Origin: Pseudomonas sp. Q11
GTDB taxonomy: Bacteria; Pseudomonadota; Gammaproteobacteria; Pseudomonadales; Pseudomonadaceae
Length of the DNA stretch: 64,000 nucleotides
Direction of reading: 5' to 3'
Assembly (NCBI RefSeq): GCF_024494355.1
Contig: NZ_JAKNQY010000026.1
Span: 24,920 to 88,919 of the forward strand
A program made the translations under genes and the position numbers. Shown here piece after piece: positions 28,207 through 36,811 of this stretch; position 1 is the stretch's first letter; the number at the start of each line of letters is the position of its first letter. Under the pieces are notes generated by a model that saw only the letters and a program-made list of their open reading frames with translations, had not been told where the DNA came from and ran no database searches.

Positions 28207-28429
28207 TTTTCAAATGATCCTGTTTTTATGGTAGACCCGATGAGCTCGCGCCTCGTCCAAGCAACTCAAGATACCGTCATGCAGCGGCATCAAAGGGGTA
28301 CGTTCAACGCCAACACGTAGCAACACGGCGTTTCAAACCTTGGCCGTACCCTAATCGGCGCCAAGCATGCCCAGCGAAACCGGGGTGGTCAAGCAGCACG
28401 GCCACTGCCGTGTTCAGTATGGGCCACTA

Positions 28430-29173
28430 TTAAACCAACACTGGCGGCGCGGTACGAATAAAGGGCTGCAACTCGGCATGGGCCGCAGTGGACACATCCA
28501 CCTCCTGCTGTCGTTTCGCGCCCAGGTAATGCTGGCTGAACACATCGAAATAGGCATCCAGGGCCGACGCAGCGCCACTGTCTCCAGCCAGTTCCAGGCA
28601 CAAGGCCGCCACTTCGGCGGTGCACAGATGCTCGCTGCGAGTCGAGCGGCGCAAGCGATAGCGCGACAGCCTGTCGGGCAGCAGGCTCAGAATCGGCAAA
28701 CGGTCGAAATACGGGCTTTTGCGGAAAATCTTGCGCGCCTCGGTCCAGGTCGCATCCAGCAGAATGAATAAGGGACGCTTGCCATGATCGAGGTTGACAG
28801 TATGTGTGACCCGAGAGGGTTCGACGTACTCACCGGGAAACACCAGATACGGCTGCCATTGCGGGTCGTTGAGCAGCGCCAGCAGTTGCTCGTCGACGTC
28901 GGTGCGTGACCAGATAAAAGCGTGATTGTCCCGCACCACGTCGGCAATCAGCCAACCCGTGTTGCTCGGTTTGAACACTTCCTTGTTGGTCATGATCAGG
29001 CAGACACCCGAGCGAGCCTCGACACTCGGACGCCAGGCGCACAGGCAATGACTCTCTATCACCCGGCAGGCACTGCAACGGGGCGCGCGCCAGCCACGGG
29101 CCTGAATCGGCTTGATACCTTCATCGATGCGCTGGTCGCGCAGACGGGCTACTGCGTTAGGGGCATGGTTCAT
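28430..29173 (-). CDS. DTW-domain tRNA-uridine aminocarboxypropyltransferase
   Basis: 247 residues. N-terminal zinc-type cysteines (CSACRVIESHCLCAW), DATWTEARK motif of the DTW family in the middle, and RYRLRRS near the substrate site. DTW proteins such as TapT make acp3U at tRNA position 47 using SAM. The start follows after the PA3611-like promoter region, divergently. Substrate position is family inference. Confidence 0.85.
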   Translation of the reverse strand: MNHAPNAVARLRDQRIDEGIKPIQARGWRAPRCSACRVIESHCLCAWRPSVEARSGVCLIMTNKEVFKPSNTGWLIADVVRDNHAFIWSRTDVDEQLLALLNDPQWQPYLVFPGEYVEPSRVTHTVNLDHGKRPLFILLDATWTEARKIFRKSPYFDRLPILSLLPDRLSRYRLRRSTRSEHLCTAEVAALCLELAGDSGAASALDAYFDVFSQHYLGAKRQQEVDVSTAAHAELQPFIRTAPPVLV

Positions 29174-29354
29174 CGCAGGTGACGCCGCCAGACAGGAAAA
29201 CTAGACACGTACAAGACTCGGCAGGATAAAGGCCGGCAGTCTACCAGAGCCCGCAAACCTGTACCGTCCACCCGGCCTGCCCTATAATTCGCCGCCACTG
29301 AACGCACAGCCATGTGACCGGTCGAACCACCAGTCACTGAACCAGGAGAGTTTC

Positions 29355-29777
29355 ATGCTGCGCCTTATCGTCCCCACCGTTGCCGTGCTGCTGGCGACGT
29401 CCGTCAGCGCACAGGCCGCTTCGCTGAAAGAACTCGAACTGAACAAGATGCTGCGCAATGTAGCCGCGCAAAGCAGCGCCGGCACGCCCCGGGCAATCAA
29501 CGAGGACATTCTCGACCAGGGCTATACCGTAGAAGGCACTGAGCTGATCAATCACCTGAGCGTGCAAAGCAGCCACGCCCAGAAAATGCGCGCCGACCCC
29601 AAGGCCGTCTATTTCCAACTGGGCGCCACGGTGTGCACCAACCCAGGCTTGCGCAAGTTGATGGCCCAAGGTGCGACCATGCGCTACGAATTCACCGAAG
29701 TGAAGACCAATCGCCCTATCGCGTCCGAGCGCTTCCGGGAATCGGACTGCCCGAAACCGGCCAAGACCAAGAAATAA
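29355..29777 (+). CDS. PA3611-family secreted/periplasmic protein
   Basis: 140 residues with a clear Sec signal (1-21, cleavage after AQA). The mature part has two cysteines (TVCTNPG and SDCPK), suggesting one disulfide. It resembles P. aeruginosa PA3611, described as a quorum-sensing-regulated virulence factor family; no biochemical activity is established. GGAG is placed well ahead of the ATG. The next gene ends on its stop, convergently. Confidence 0.8.
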   Translation: MLRLIVPTVAVLLATSVSAQAASLKELELNKMLRNVAAQSSAGTPRAINEDILDQGYTVEGTELINHLSVQSSHAQKMRADPKAVYFQLGATVCTNPGLRKLMAQGATMRYEFTEVKTNRPIASERFRESDCPKPAKTKK

Positions 29778-29972
29778 TCAACCCGAGCTTGCGCGCCGCT
29801 GCTCATCGTCGGCGCGCAGTTCCGCCACCAGCGCCTGCAGGTAGCGTGAGCGCCACGCCCGGCCTTCCAGCCGGCGACAGCACTCCTCCTCGAGGCTTAC
29901 TCGATTAGCCTGAGCCGCTTCCAACAGCGTCATGTACAGCTGCTTGTCGAGTTCCAACGTTACCCTGTTCAT
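29778..29972 (-). CDS. Small ribbon-helix-helix-like protein
   Basis: 64 residues from MNRVTLELDK; GGAGG sits 8 bases upstream, which decides this start over the ATG five codons earlier. The N-terminus (RVTLELDKQLYMTLLEAAQANRVSLEEE) looks like a beta strand followed by two helices, as in Arc/MetJ or Arc-like DNA-binding proteins, with a basic-acidic tail. No partner toxin is adjacent. DNA binding is inference from pattern. Confidence 0.6.
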   Translation of the reverse strand: MNRVTLELDKQLYMTLLEAAQANRVSLEEECCRRLEGRAWRSRYLQALVAELRADDEQRRASSG

Positions 29973-29987
29973 CAGTCCCGCCTCCAT

Positions 29988-30423
29988 GCCCGATCCGCTT
30001 CAATCCGTCGAGTGGCGCCCAGTCCTGGACGACCCATTGCATTGAATCCTTGCTAATCAGTAAATCAGAGCGTCACGCACCAGGTAGGTAATCTGACGAG
30101 CGGCAAGGCATTTGAGCGGTTGCCAACGTTGTTTTTTGAGCGCCATGATCAGAGGCAGCGAAAATCCGCGCGAGGGTCTAGATTCAAAAGTATCTCTCTT
30201 GCTTTGGGCAGAACGAGGCTGCCCTGCCGATACCTTGCGTGTGATAGTTCTTTCATACAAGGGAAACGCAGAACCCGCGGGATGGCTTGATCGCCTGTCG
30301 TACACCGCGCCGAGCCAGGCCGAACGTCCAGGCACTGCCCTGGACTGACGACGACACACGGAGTGTCGTGGCCCTGACGAATCTCTCGTTCGGGCCAGGG
30401 TTCTGTCAAGAAGGAGAAGCTGA
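29988..30423. other. Gene-free spacer with two hairpins before the LOG gene
   Basis: 436 bases without a supportable gene. Close to the LOG start are two tandem hairpins: ACGACAC/GTGTCGT (30351-30369) and GGCCC-ACGA/TCGT-GGGCC (30370-30396). They would lie in the 5' leader of the LOG-family transcript. No obvious sigma-70 promoter was found by eye. Confidence 0.5.
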
Positions 30424-31542
30424 ATGCCTTATAAACCGAATGACCTGCTGAGCCGTCATTTTGAGAGCCATGGCCACGACCTCACCCGCAAGGTCGAAGA
30501 GCAACTCAACCTGGTATCACCCAACAGCCCGAACCTCCCCATCTACCGCGACATGATCCTGACCGTCCTGCGCATGGCCCAGGAAGATCACAATCGCTGG
30601 AATGCCAAGATCACGCTGCAGGCACTGCGGGAGCTGGAGCACGCGTTCCGCACGCTCGAACAATTCAAGGGGCGACGCAAGGTTACCGTTTTCGGCTCGG
30701 CCCGCACGCCCATCGAACACCCGCTGTACGGCTTGGCCCGAGAGCTGGGCGCTGAGTTGGCCCGCTCGGACATGATGGTCATCACCGGCGCCGGCGGTGG
30801 CATCATGGCCGCCGCCCATGAAGGCGCTGGCCGGGACCACAGCCTGGGCTTCAACATTACCTTGCCTTTCGAACAGCATGCGAATCCGACCGTTGAAGGC
30901 ACGCAAAACCTGCTGCCGTTCCACTTCTTCTTCACTCGCAAGCTGTTCTTCGTCAAGGAGGCCGACGCCCTGGTGCTCTGTCCGGGTGGTTTCGGCACCC
31001 TCGATGAAGCGCTGGAAGTCCTGACATTGGTGCAGACCGGTAAAAGCCCGCTGGTGCCGGTGGTGCTGCTGGATGTACCTGGGGGCAAGTTCTGGCAAGG
31101 CGCCCTGCACTTCATCCGCGAGCAACTGGAAGAAAACCGTTACATCCTGCCCACCGATATGAAGCTGATGCGCCTGGTGTACAGCGCTCAAGAGGCAGTA
31201 GAGGAGATCAATCAGTTCTACAGCAACTTCCACTCCAGCCGCTGGCTCAAACATCAATTCGTGATCCGTATGAATCACAAGCTGAACGAGCAAGCCCTTG
31301 GGCATTTGCAGGCGGAGTTTGCCGACCTGTGCCTCAACGATTGTTTTCATCAACATGACTACGCCGGCGAGGAGCACGACGAGGCCCATTTCAGTCATCT
31401 GACCCGACTGGCCTTTACCTTCAATGCCCGCGATCACGGTCGTTTGAGGGAACTGGTGGATTACATCAACCTGTCGGAAAACTGGGCCCAGCCCGCCACC
31501 AAGGTCCACCCCCTCACCTGGGAACCGATCAAGGTAACCTGA
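30424..31542 (+). CDS. LOG-family (TIGR00730-like) Rossmann protein
   Basis: 372 residues, longer than classical LOG because of N-terminal (1-83) and C-terminal extensions. The nucleotide site is intact: VTVFGSAR (87-94), TGAGGGIMAA (121-130) and PGGFGTLDE (187-195). LOG proteins are nucleoside-5'-monophosphate phosphoribohydrolases; in bacteria long forms probably act on purine or pyrimidine monophosphates. GGAG ahead of the ATG supports the start. It ends at a terminator shared with recX. Confidence 0.85.
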   Translation: MPYKPNDLLSRHFESHGHDLTRKVEEQLNLVSPNSPNLPIYRDMILTVLRMAQEDHNRWNAKITLQALRELEHAFRTLEQFKGRRKVTVFGSARTPIEHPLYGLARELGAELARSDMMVITGAGGGIMAAAHEGAGRDHSLGFNITLPFEQHANPTVEGTQNLLPFHFFFTRKLFFVKEADALVLCPGGFGTLDEALEVLTLVQTGKSPLVPVVLLDVPGGKFWQGALHFIREQLEENRYILPTDMKLMRLVYSAQEAVEEINQFYSNFHSSRWLKHQFVIRMNHKLNEQALGHLQAEFADLCLNDCFHQHDYAGEEHDEAHFSHLTRLAFTFNARDHGRLRELVDYINLSENWAQPATKVHPLTWEPIKVT

Positions 31543-31549
31543 GCCCATA

Positions 31550-31588
31550 AAAAAACGGCCCGCTATCAAAATAGCGGGCCGTTGTTGT
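31550..31588. terminator. Bidirectional terminator between LOG gene and recX
   Basis: Perfect 13-bp stem AACGGCCCGCTAT / ATAGCGGGCCGTT with loop CAAA, A-run before and T-rich after. Confidence 0.9.
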
Positions 31589-32056
31589 TTAGTCGTCCAT
31601 GCCGCGACCGCTGAATAAACGGTTGATCATTTCCATGGAATAACCTCGATATGCCAGGAAACGCCCTTGCTTGGCTCGCTCTCTTGCATCGATAGGCAAA
31701 TGCCCTGAGAACTTGCGGCGCCAGGTGTCCGTCAGTTGTGCCTGCCAATCGATACCGCTTTCACGCAAGGCCAGCTCGATATCCGGGCGCTGCAAGCCAC
31801 GCTGACCGAGTTCCTCACGAATTCGCAAGGGGCCATACCCAGAGCGAGCGCGATAAGAGACAAAGCTCTCAAGGTAGCGAGACTCCGACAACAAGCCCTC
31901 TTCCGTCAAACGGTCCAGGGCCGTGTCGATCAGCTCATCGGCAGCGCCACGCTGACGCAGTTTGCGGGTCAGCTCGACTCGACCGTGCTCACGCCTGGCG
32001 AGCAGGTCCATTGCAGTTCGCCGCACCGCGACGAGGGTATCGAGAACGACGGTCAT
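31589..32056 (-). CDS. recX: RecA regulator RecX
   Basis: 155 residues of three-helix RecX repeats (VELTRKLRQRGAADELIDTAL; GPLRIREELGQRGLQ). It binds RecA filaments and limits recombinase activity. It starts 8 bases after recA on the same strand, the usual cotranscribed order. Confidence 0.94.
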   Translation of the reverse strand: MTVVLDTLVAVRRTAMDLLARREHGRVELTRKLRQRGAADELIDTALDRLTEEGLLSESRYLESFVSYRARSGYGPLRIREELGQRGLQRPDIELALRESGIDWQAQLTDTWRRKFSGHLPIDARERAKQGRFLAYRGYSMEMINRLFSGRGMDD

Positions 32057-32064
32057 CGAATCGA

Positions 32065-33117
32065 TCAGATGTCAGCGTCGGCCAGATCGTCTGCAGTCTC
32101 GCGGTTAGCCACTGACTTGACGTCTGCAACTGGGCTGAGAAGCTTGTCACGCAGTTGCTTCTCGAGAGTTGCTGCAATTTCCGGATTGTCTGCCAGGAAC
32201 TTGGCCGAGTTGGCCTTGCCCTGACCGATCTTGGTGCCGTTGTAGGCATACCAGGCACCGGATTTTTCGACGAAACCGTGCAACACACCCAGGTCGATCA
32301 TCTCGCCATTGAGGTAGATACCCTTGCCGTAAAGAATCTGGAACTCCGCCTGACGGAACGGCGAAGCGACCTTGTTCTTCACAACCTTGACGCGGGTTTC
32401 GCTGCCGACAACCTCATCGCCTTCTTTCACCGCGCCAGTGCGGCGGATGTCCAGGCGAACCGAAGCGTAGAACTTCAGCGCGTTACCACCGGTGGTGGTT
32501 TCCGGGCTGCCGAACATCACACCGATCTTCATGCGGATCTGGTTGATGAAGATCACCAGGCAGTTGGCGTTCTTGATGTTACCGGTGATTTTGCGCAGGG
32601 CCTGGGACATCAGACGGGCCTGGAGGCCCACGTGCATGTCGCCCATTTCACCTTCGATTTCCGCTTTTGGTACCAGTGCAGCCACGGAGTCGACGATGAT
32701 CACGTCAACGGCGTTGGAACGCACCAGCATGTCGGTGATTTCCAGGGCCTGTTCACCGGTGTCCGGCTGGGAAACCAGCAGGTCATCGACGTTAACGCCC
32801 AGCTTGCCCGCATATTCCGGGTCCAAGGCGTGTTCGGCATCGACGAAGGCGCAGGTCGCACCGGCTTTTTGAGCCTGGGCGATCACCGACAGGGTCAGCG
32901 TGGTTTTACCGGAGGATTCAGGACCGTAGATTTCAACGATACGGCCTTTTGGCAGGCCGCCGATGCCAAGCGCAATGTCCAGGCCCAGAGAGCCGGTGGA
33001 GATGGAAGGAATAGCCTGACGGTCCTGATCGCCCATACGCATTACGGCACCCTTGCCGAATTGACGTTCGATCTGACCCAAGGCCGCAGCCAAGGCTTTC
33101 TTCTTGTTGTCGTCCAT
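32065..33117 (-). CDS. recA: Recombinase RecA
   Basis: 350 residues from MDDNKKKALAAALG. Walker A GPESSGKT at 65-72, loop L2 region (FINQIRMKIGVMFG) and an acidic C-terminal tail are intact. It drives strand exchange and LexA/CI-type repressor self-cleavage, so it is the likely trigger for derepression of the tailocin locus next door. A LexA box lies 41 bases upstream. Confidence 0.99.
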   Translation of the reverse strand: MDDNKKKALAAALGQIERQFGKGAVMRMGDQDRQAIPSISTGSLGLDIALGIGGLPKGRIVEIYGPESSGKTTLTLSVIAQAQKAGATCAFVDAEHALDPEYAGKLGVNVDDLLVSQPDTGEQALEITDMLVRSNAVDVIIVDSVAALVPKAEIEGEMGDMHVGLQARLMSQALRKITGNIKNANCLVIFINQIRMKIGVMFGSPETTTGGNALKFYASVRLDIRRTGAVKEGDEVVGSETRVKVVKNKVASPFRQAEFQILYGKGIYLNGEMIDLGVLHGFVEKSGAWYAYNGTKIGQGKANSAKFLADNPEIAATLEKQLRDKLLSPVADVKSVANRETADDLADADI

Positions 33118-33157
33118 TAAAGTCCTCACGTAATCAATAAGGCCTGACGGCCAACAC

Positions 33158-33173
33158 CTGTATAAGTAGCCAG
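33158..33173 (-). promoter_or_regulatory. LexA (SOS) box of recA
   Basis: CTGGCTACTTATACAG on the minus strand, CTG-N10-CAG. Confidence 0.9.
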
Positions 33174-33200
33174 TATTATTCCACAGCGATTGAGGATCGC

Positions 33201-33701
33201 CTACCCCTGATTTGAGATTTCTGCGGCGACATGTTGCAGCAGCCCCTCTAGCGCGGTCTTCACCGTTTGTCGGCGGACTTCGTCGCGGTTGCCGGCAAAG
33301 AATAGCTGCTCACTGATGACCGTTTCGCCAACGCCCCAGGCCAGCCATACAGTGCCCACCGGTTTGTTCGGCGAGCCGCCATCGGGGCCGGCCACGCCGC
33401 TGACCGCCACGGCAAACCGCGCCAGGCTTTTTTGCTGCGCACCCCGCACCATTGCCTCGACCACCTCGCGACTGACCGCCCCCACCGTTGCGAACAGCTC
33501 GGCCGGCACACCCAACTGCTGAGTCTTCTGGCGGTTGGAATAGGTGACATAACCCGCCTCGAACCACGCCGAACTCCCGGGAATACGAGTGATCGCCTCG
33601 GCAATCCCGCCGCCGGTACAGGACTCGGCCGTGGTCACATGGGCATTGACCCGCTGCAGGCGTCGGCCCAGTTCAGCGGCCAGCTCGGTAATGTCATCCA
33701 T
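33201..33701 (-). CDS. CinA C-terminal family nicotinamide-nucleotide amidohydrolase
   Basis: 166 residues, only the CinA/PncC amidohydrolase domain. TTAESCTGGGIAEAITRIPGSS holds the active-site Ser; SGVAGPDGGSPNKPVGTVW follows. It deamidates NMN in NAD recycling. Start MDDITELA is preceded by AGGAG. It sits between recA and the tailocin lysis genes, the standard pseudomonad border of this insertion site. Confidence 0.93.
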   Translation of the reverse strand: MDDITELAAELGRRLQRVNAHVTTAESCTGGGIAEAITRIPGSSAWFEAGYVTYSNRQKTQQLGVPAELFATVGAVSREVVEAMVRGAQQKSLARFAVAVSGVAGPDGGSPNKPVGTVWLAWGVGETVISEQLFFAGNRDEVRRQTVKTALEGLLQHVAAEISNQG

Positions 33702-33770
33702 GATGCTCTCCTGATTCGATGCAAGGGCCCTACCGTACACGAGCGTTGCAGGCTTGCAAGGCTCGCCGGA

Positions 33771-34307
33771 TCATCGACCCAGTGCCCTGACGTAGGCCTG
33801 ACAAGCCTGCAGCGCGATCAATCCGCGATCCCCTTCGTCGGTGATGGCGATAATTCGTTGAGCATGCGCCGGGTCAAGTCGGGCGCGTGGGGGGCCATGA
33901 TCCACGCCGCCGGCGCCGGCGGTGGCAGGCACTGCACAACCGGCGGCAACATCGTCGGCGTCGAGGAGGACTGACAGCCGGACATCGGCAGTAGCAAGGC
34001 GATCGCGCAAGCGATCCTGATCACGTTGGGCATCGCTCAAGGCTCGGTAATGGGTTTGTTCGCTGGCGGAGAGTTGCTGTTCCAGGGCTAGGCGCTTGTC
34101 TTGCTCGACCTTTTGTTGAATCGCTGCCGCCTGGGTTATTTGATTCAGCGTCCGGGCCTGGACCTGGGCCGCTTGCGCCAGTTGCCGGTCATAACGCCAC
34201 GCCTGGACTTGCCATGCCAACACCGCCGGGCCGCCGGCCACCAACACCAGCAACACAGCGATGCCAAGGAAGCGAGAAGAAAAAGGCATCAAACCGAAGG
34301 CTGACAT
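33771..34307 (-). CDS. Rz-like inner-membrane spanin
   Basis: 178 residues from the internal ATG at 34307 (GAGGGCGG upstream). One N-terminal membrane helix (about 8-28, FLGIAVLLVLVAGGPAVLAW) then a long Gln/Ala/Arg-rich coiled coil (QAAAIQQKVEQDKRLALEQQL), the layout of an i-spanin. Its ATG overlaps the endolysin end by 19 bases. The outer-membrane partner is encoded inside it in another frame. Together they would fuse the two membranes after the endolysin acts. Confidence 0.88.
   Translation of the reverse strand: MSAFGLMPFSSRFLGIAVLLVLVAGGPAVLAWQVQAWRYDRQLAQAAQVQARTLNQITQAAAIQQKVEQDKRLALEQQLSASEQTHYRALSDAQRDQDRLRDRLATADVRLSVLLDADDVAAGCAVPATAGAGGVDHGPPRARLDPAHAQRIIAITDEGDRGLIALQACQAYVRALGR
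33818..34033 (-). CDS. Rz1-like outer-membrane spanin lipoprotein, nested
   Basis: 71 residues read wholly inside the Rz-like gene in another frame. Lipobox LLPMSGC with Cys20; the mature peptide is proline-rich (PTMLPPVVQCLPPPAPAAW), the hallmark of Rz1. The nested arrangement is that of phage lambda Rz/Rz1. Confidence 0.88.
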   Translation of the reverse strand: MPNVIRIACAIALLLPMSGCQSSSTPTMLPPVVQCLPPPAPAAWIMAPHAPDLTRRMLNELSPSPTKGIAD

Positions 34308-34852
34308 AACACCGCCCTCGCCCGCGCCCAAAGTTGCAGACGATCCTGCAAGCCATTCAAACCGCCGTTGATGCGACGGGTGATGCTGTTGAACTGGTCA
34401 CGATCAGCCAGTTCGTTCAAACCGTTCTGATTCCAGAACCAGGCAGCAGACTCAGCCGCCCATTGCGGTTGCTCCAGCAGTTCAGGCAAGGCCAGCAGAC
34501 GTTCATCGCCGAACAAACCCAGGCTGCAACGCCGATAATTGTCACGCCCGGTAATCTGGATCAGTCCTCGACCGCGATACTTCTGACCGTCACCGTCGGC
34601 CTGGGGCGTATTGCCCAAGCGAACAGCCAACGATCCCGTGTCGTACTTGCTGAGATATTGATCACTGCCGAGTTCGCGCACATAGCGCAATTGCCCTGAT
34701 TCATGGCCCACCTGGGCCAGAAACGCGGCCATGCGTTTGGGTGTGTCGATGCGATGGCTGGACATGGCGCTGTTAAGCGCAGAAACAAAAACGCCCGCTT
34801 GGGAGCGGGCGTTGGGCATGATGTTGATGAGTTGCTGTTGGGTAACTTCCAT
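34289..34852 (-). CDS. Glycoside hydrolase family 19 endolysin
   Basis: 187 residues from MEVTQQQL; the upstream frame lacks family similarity. Catalytic-region motif VGHESGQLRYVREL carries Glu51 and Glu60; KYRGRGLIQITGRDNY at 91-106 is the GH19 chitinase-like lysozyme core. It cleaves peptidoglycan glycan strands to free tailocin particles. It is the only muralytic gene in the locus. Codons 12-24 form a terminator-like hairpin. No signal peptide, so it depends on the holin 26 kb upstream. Confidence 0.92.
   Translation of the reverse strand: MEVTQQQLINIMPNARSQAGVFVSALNSAMSSHRIDTPKRMAAFLAQVGHESGQLRYVRELGSDQYLSKYDTGSLAVRLGNTPQADGDGQKYRGRGLIQITGRDNYRRCSLGLFGDERLLALPELLEQPQWAAESAAWFWNQNGLNELADRDQFNSITRRINGGLNGLQDRLQLWARARAVLCQPSV
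34783..34813 (-). terminator. Terminator-like hairpin inside the endolysin gene
   Basis: On the minus strand AACGCCCGC, loop TCCCAA, GCGGGCGTT, followed by TTTGTTT. It lies about 40 bases after the endolysin ATG. Confidence 0.5.
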
Positions 34853-34993
34853 GGTCACGTCATCGAAAACTCGTTTATTAAATGTCCGCCAACCGGGGCG
34901 GTACCGCCTGACGGTGGACCCGCCATTCACCCGCCCCGCATTGGGCGCACTTTTTTGCACAGTCCAAGTTATCCCCCCTTGATATTCAAACGG

Positions 34994-35022
34994 TAAAACA
35001 GGCGATAGAGAGCTTCGCCTGT
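34994..35022 (-). terminator. Candidate terminator between fibre chaperone and endolysin
   Basis: Minus strand ACAGGCGA, 9-base loop, TCGCCTGT, then TTTTA. It occupies the 230-base spacer ahead of the endolysin, which otherwise holds nothing recognisable. Confidence 0.6.
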
Positions 35023-35082
35023 CGATTTATCCAACAGAGTCTGAAAAAACGAGAAAGGTTTAGTGGTTTGGCCGGTGACGCT

Positions 35083-35643
35083 TTAAGCAGCAGAATCAGG
35101 CACGACCGGCCAGTTGATGTCGGTTGGAAAACCGGTTTGGAGCTGGATGCGGTTCAACTCGACGCTGTAGCGTTTCCACTCCATCAAGGCCAGTTGTTCC
35201 TGGTCGTTGGCGTCGCCGATGTCTTCGGCGTATTGGAAAGGAGCGACTTTCTGAACGGCTTCGCGCAGTAATTTATCGCGTTTTGACAGAACTTCGCGCT
35301 TGAGATCGATTAACTGTAACGTCTCGTCAAAAACCCAGGCGTTATCGCGCCAAACATAATAATTACCCGGCCATGGTTCGGCAGTATATATGTCCGGCAA
35401 TTGGCCAAACTCGGTCCACTCCAGAAGAGCGCCGTTGTCCTTGCGATACACCGAACCGCGCCAGTCGAGCATTTCTCGCGGAACACCGTTCACCATGACC
35501 CACGAATGATGCTCTTGGGCGGCTGGAAGTTCGAAGGAAAGTTGGATGCCGTTACTGGGAATTTGAATGCCCATACCGGGAGTTACGAAAAGCTCTACCG
35601 GGCCAGATAGAACACCGGAATCATCAAACAGATAAATAAACAT
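35083..35643 (-). CDS. Tail fibre assembly protein (Mu/P2 G-like)
   Basis: 186 residues from ATG 35643, with GAGGTG directly upstream; the GTG two codons earlier is part of that site. The C-terminal half (VLSKRDKLLREAVQKVAPFQYAEDIGDANDQEQLALMEWKRYSVELNRIQ...TDINWPVVP) is the classical tail fibre assembly domain. It should chaperone trimerisation of the fibre encoded immediately before it. Confidence 0.9.
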   Translation of the reverse strand: MFIYLFDDSGVLSGPVELFVTPGMGIQIPSNGIQLSFELPAAQEHHSWVMVNGVPREMLDWRGSVYRKDNGALLEWTEFGQLPDIYTAEPWPGNYYVWRDNAWVFDETLQLIDLKREVLSKRDKLLREAVQKVAPFQYAEDIGDANDQEQLALMEWKRYSVELNRIQLQTGFPTDINWPVVPDSAA

Positions 35644-35650
35644 AATCACC

Positions 35651-36754
35651 TCAGATCAGCTTGATTCGGGCGGGATAGGCGATGTTTCTGGGACGGTTCT
35701 CAGCGGAAAATGTTCCTATGTTACCGATGTAAGTACCTGCCCCCAAATTAAAATCAGGGTTTGGATACGTAGTAGCCACGGTTCCATTGGTGGGGCCGAA
35801 ATTAACATCATGTGCAACGTCCCAAACATCATCACGGATTGAAACACCCGGGCGTGTAGCACTACCGGTACTGGTAGGAAGATAGTGATTGTGTTGTTGA
35901 ATGGAGTGAGTTTGGCTTGTACCTAAAACTCGATTGAGATCCACCCCTCTAGCTTCGTCCAGAACGCGCAAAAATTCGCCTCGTATGTCAGGAATCCGGA
36001 AAGTGGTCGCTCCATCGCCGCTGGTCCAAGTCCCTTCAAAACCCACCTTGCCAGCTTCCGTCACTAACGCACCGGACGATTGCGCGTAATCCCACAACCA
36101 CGGCCAATCGCTACGCACCAGCAAATTCCCATTAAGCACCGCATACCCACCGGGAATAACCTGACGCGTGCTCTCAAAGGAAATACGCCCCAAGGCCGTC
36201 GCATCGAACCGCCCCACCGGCCACCAGACCCCAGCTTCATCACTGCGCAGATGCCACCAGTCACCGCCGCCCATCAGCACCAGAAACGGATAGCCACTGG
36301 CCGCCAAATGAGTATGAAAGCGAATTCTGTCGCTACCGGAGGCCCGTACTGTCAAACGGTTACCGCTGTTATCCACACGCCGCACGATCACATCACGAAT
36401 GCCAAGCGCCGCATTCGCCGCCGGAAGCGTCACGGTGTTAGCACCAGCACTGGCATCAATCAGGACAAGCCCCAACTCTTCGGCCGTCAGCGCTTTAGAA
36501 GCCGTTAACCGCGTCACCACCGAACGCATCGGGCTGCTACGCCCGAGAATAGCCTGCAACGCCTTGATCAACTGGCCGGTGTCCGCTTCAGACGGAGTGA
36601 TGCCAGCGGCGGAGATCACGCCCAAAATCTCCTGTGTAACGCTGTTACCCCACACGGCGGGAATCAAAGATCCCGGTGTGCCTTCAACGGGATTTTCATC
36701 CACGAACCGGCCGTTCACCAGCCCGACGCTGGGAACGCTTTTTGGATAGTCCAT
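35651..36754 (-). CDS. Tail fibre 2 of the Mu-like tailocin
   Basis: 367 residues. The N-terminal ~70 residues (MDYPKSVPSVGLVNG...TPGSLIPAVWGN) are shared with fibre 1; the rest differs. A phage tail-collar domain follows at about 200-270 (DIRGEFLRVLDEARGVD), then a His-containing tip (SIQQHNHYLP) and the C-terminal ENRPRNIAYPARIKLI. The tip should bind target-cell LPS. The second of two fibres in the module. Confidence 0.88.
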   Translation of the reverse strand: MDYPKSVPSVGLVNGRFVDENPVEGTPGSLIPAVWGNSVTQEILGVISAAGITPSEADTGQLIKALQAILGRSSPMRSVVTRLTASKALTAEELGLVLIDASAGANTVTLPAANAALGIRDVIVRRVDNSGNRLTVRASGSDRIRFHTHLAASGYPFLVLMGGGDWWHLRSDEAGVWWPVGRFDATALGRISFESTRQVIPGGYAVLNGNLLVRSDWPWLWDYAQSSGALVTEAGKVGFEGTWTSGDGATTFRIPDIRGEFLRVLDEARGVDLNRVLGTSQTHSIQQHNHYLPTSTGSATRPGVSIRDDVWDVAHDVNFGPTNGTVATTYPNPDFNLGAGTYIGNIGTFSAENRPRNIAYPARIKLI

Positions 36755-36811
36755 ATTTTGTTTCTCTACTTGAAATTAGAAGAACCGCACTCAAAACGGA
36801 CGGGGTCAGAG

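Noticed and set aside
29778..29972. Antitoxin of a toxin-antitoxin pair
   Set aside because: The ribbon-helix-helix-like gene has no adjacent small toxin gene on the same strand.
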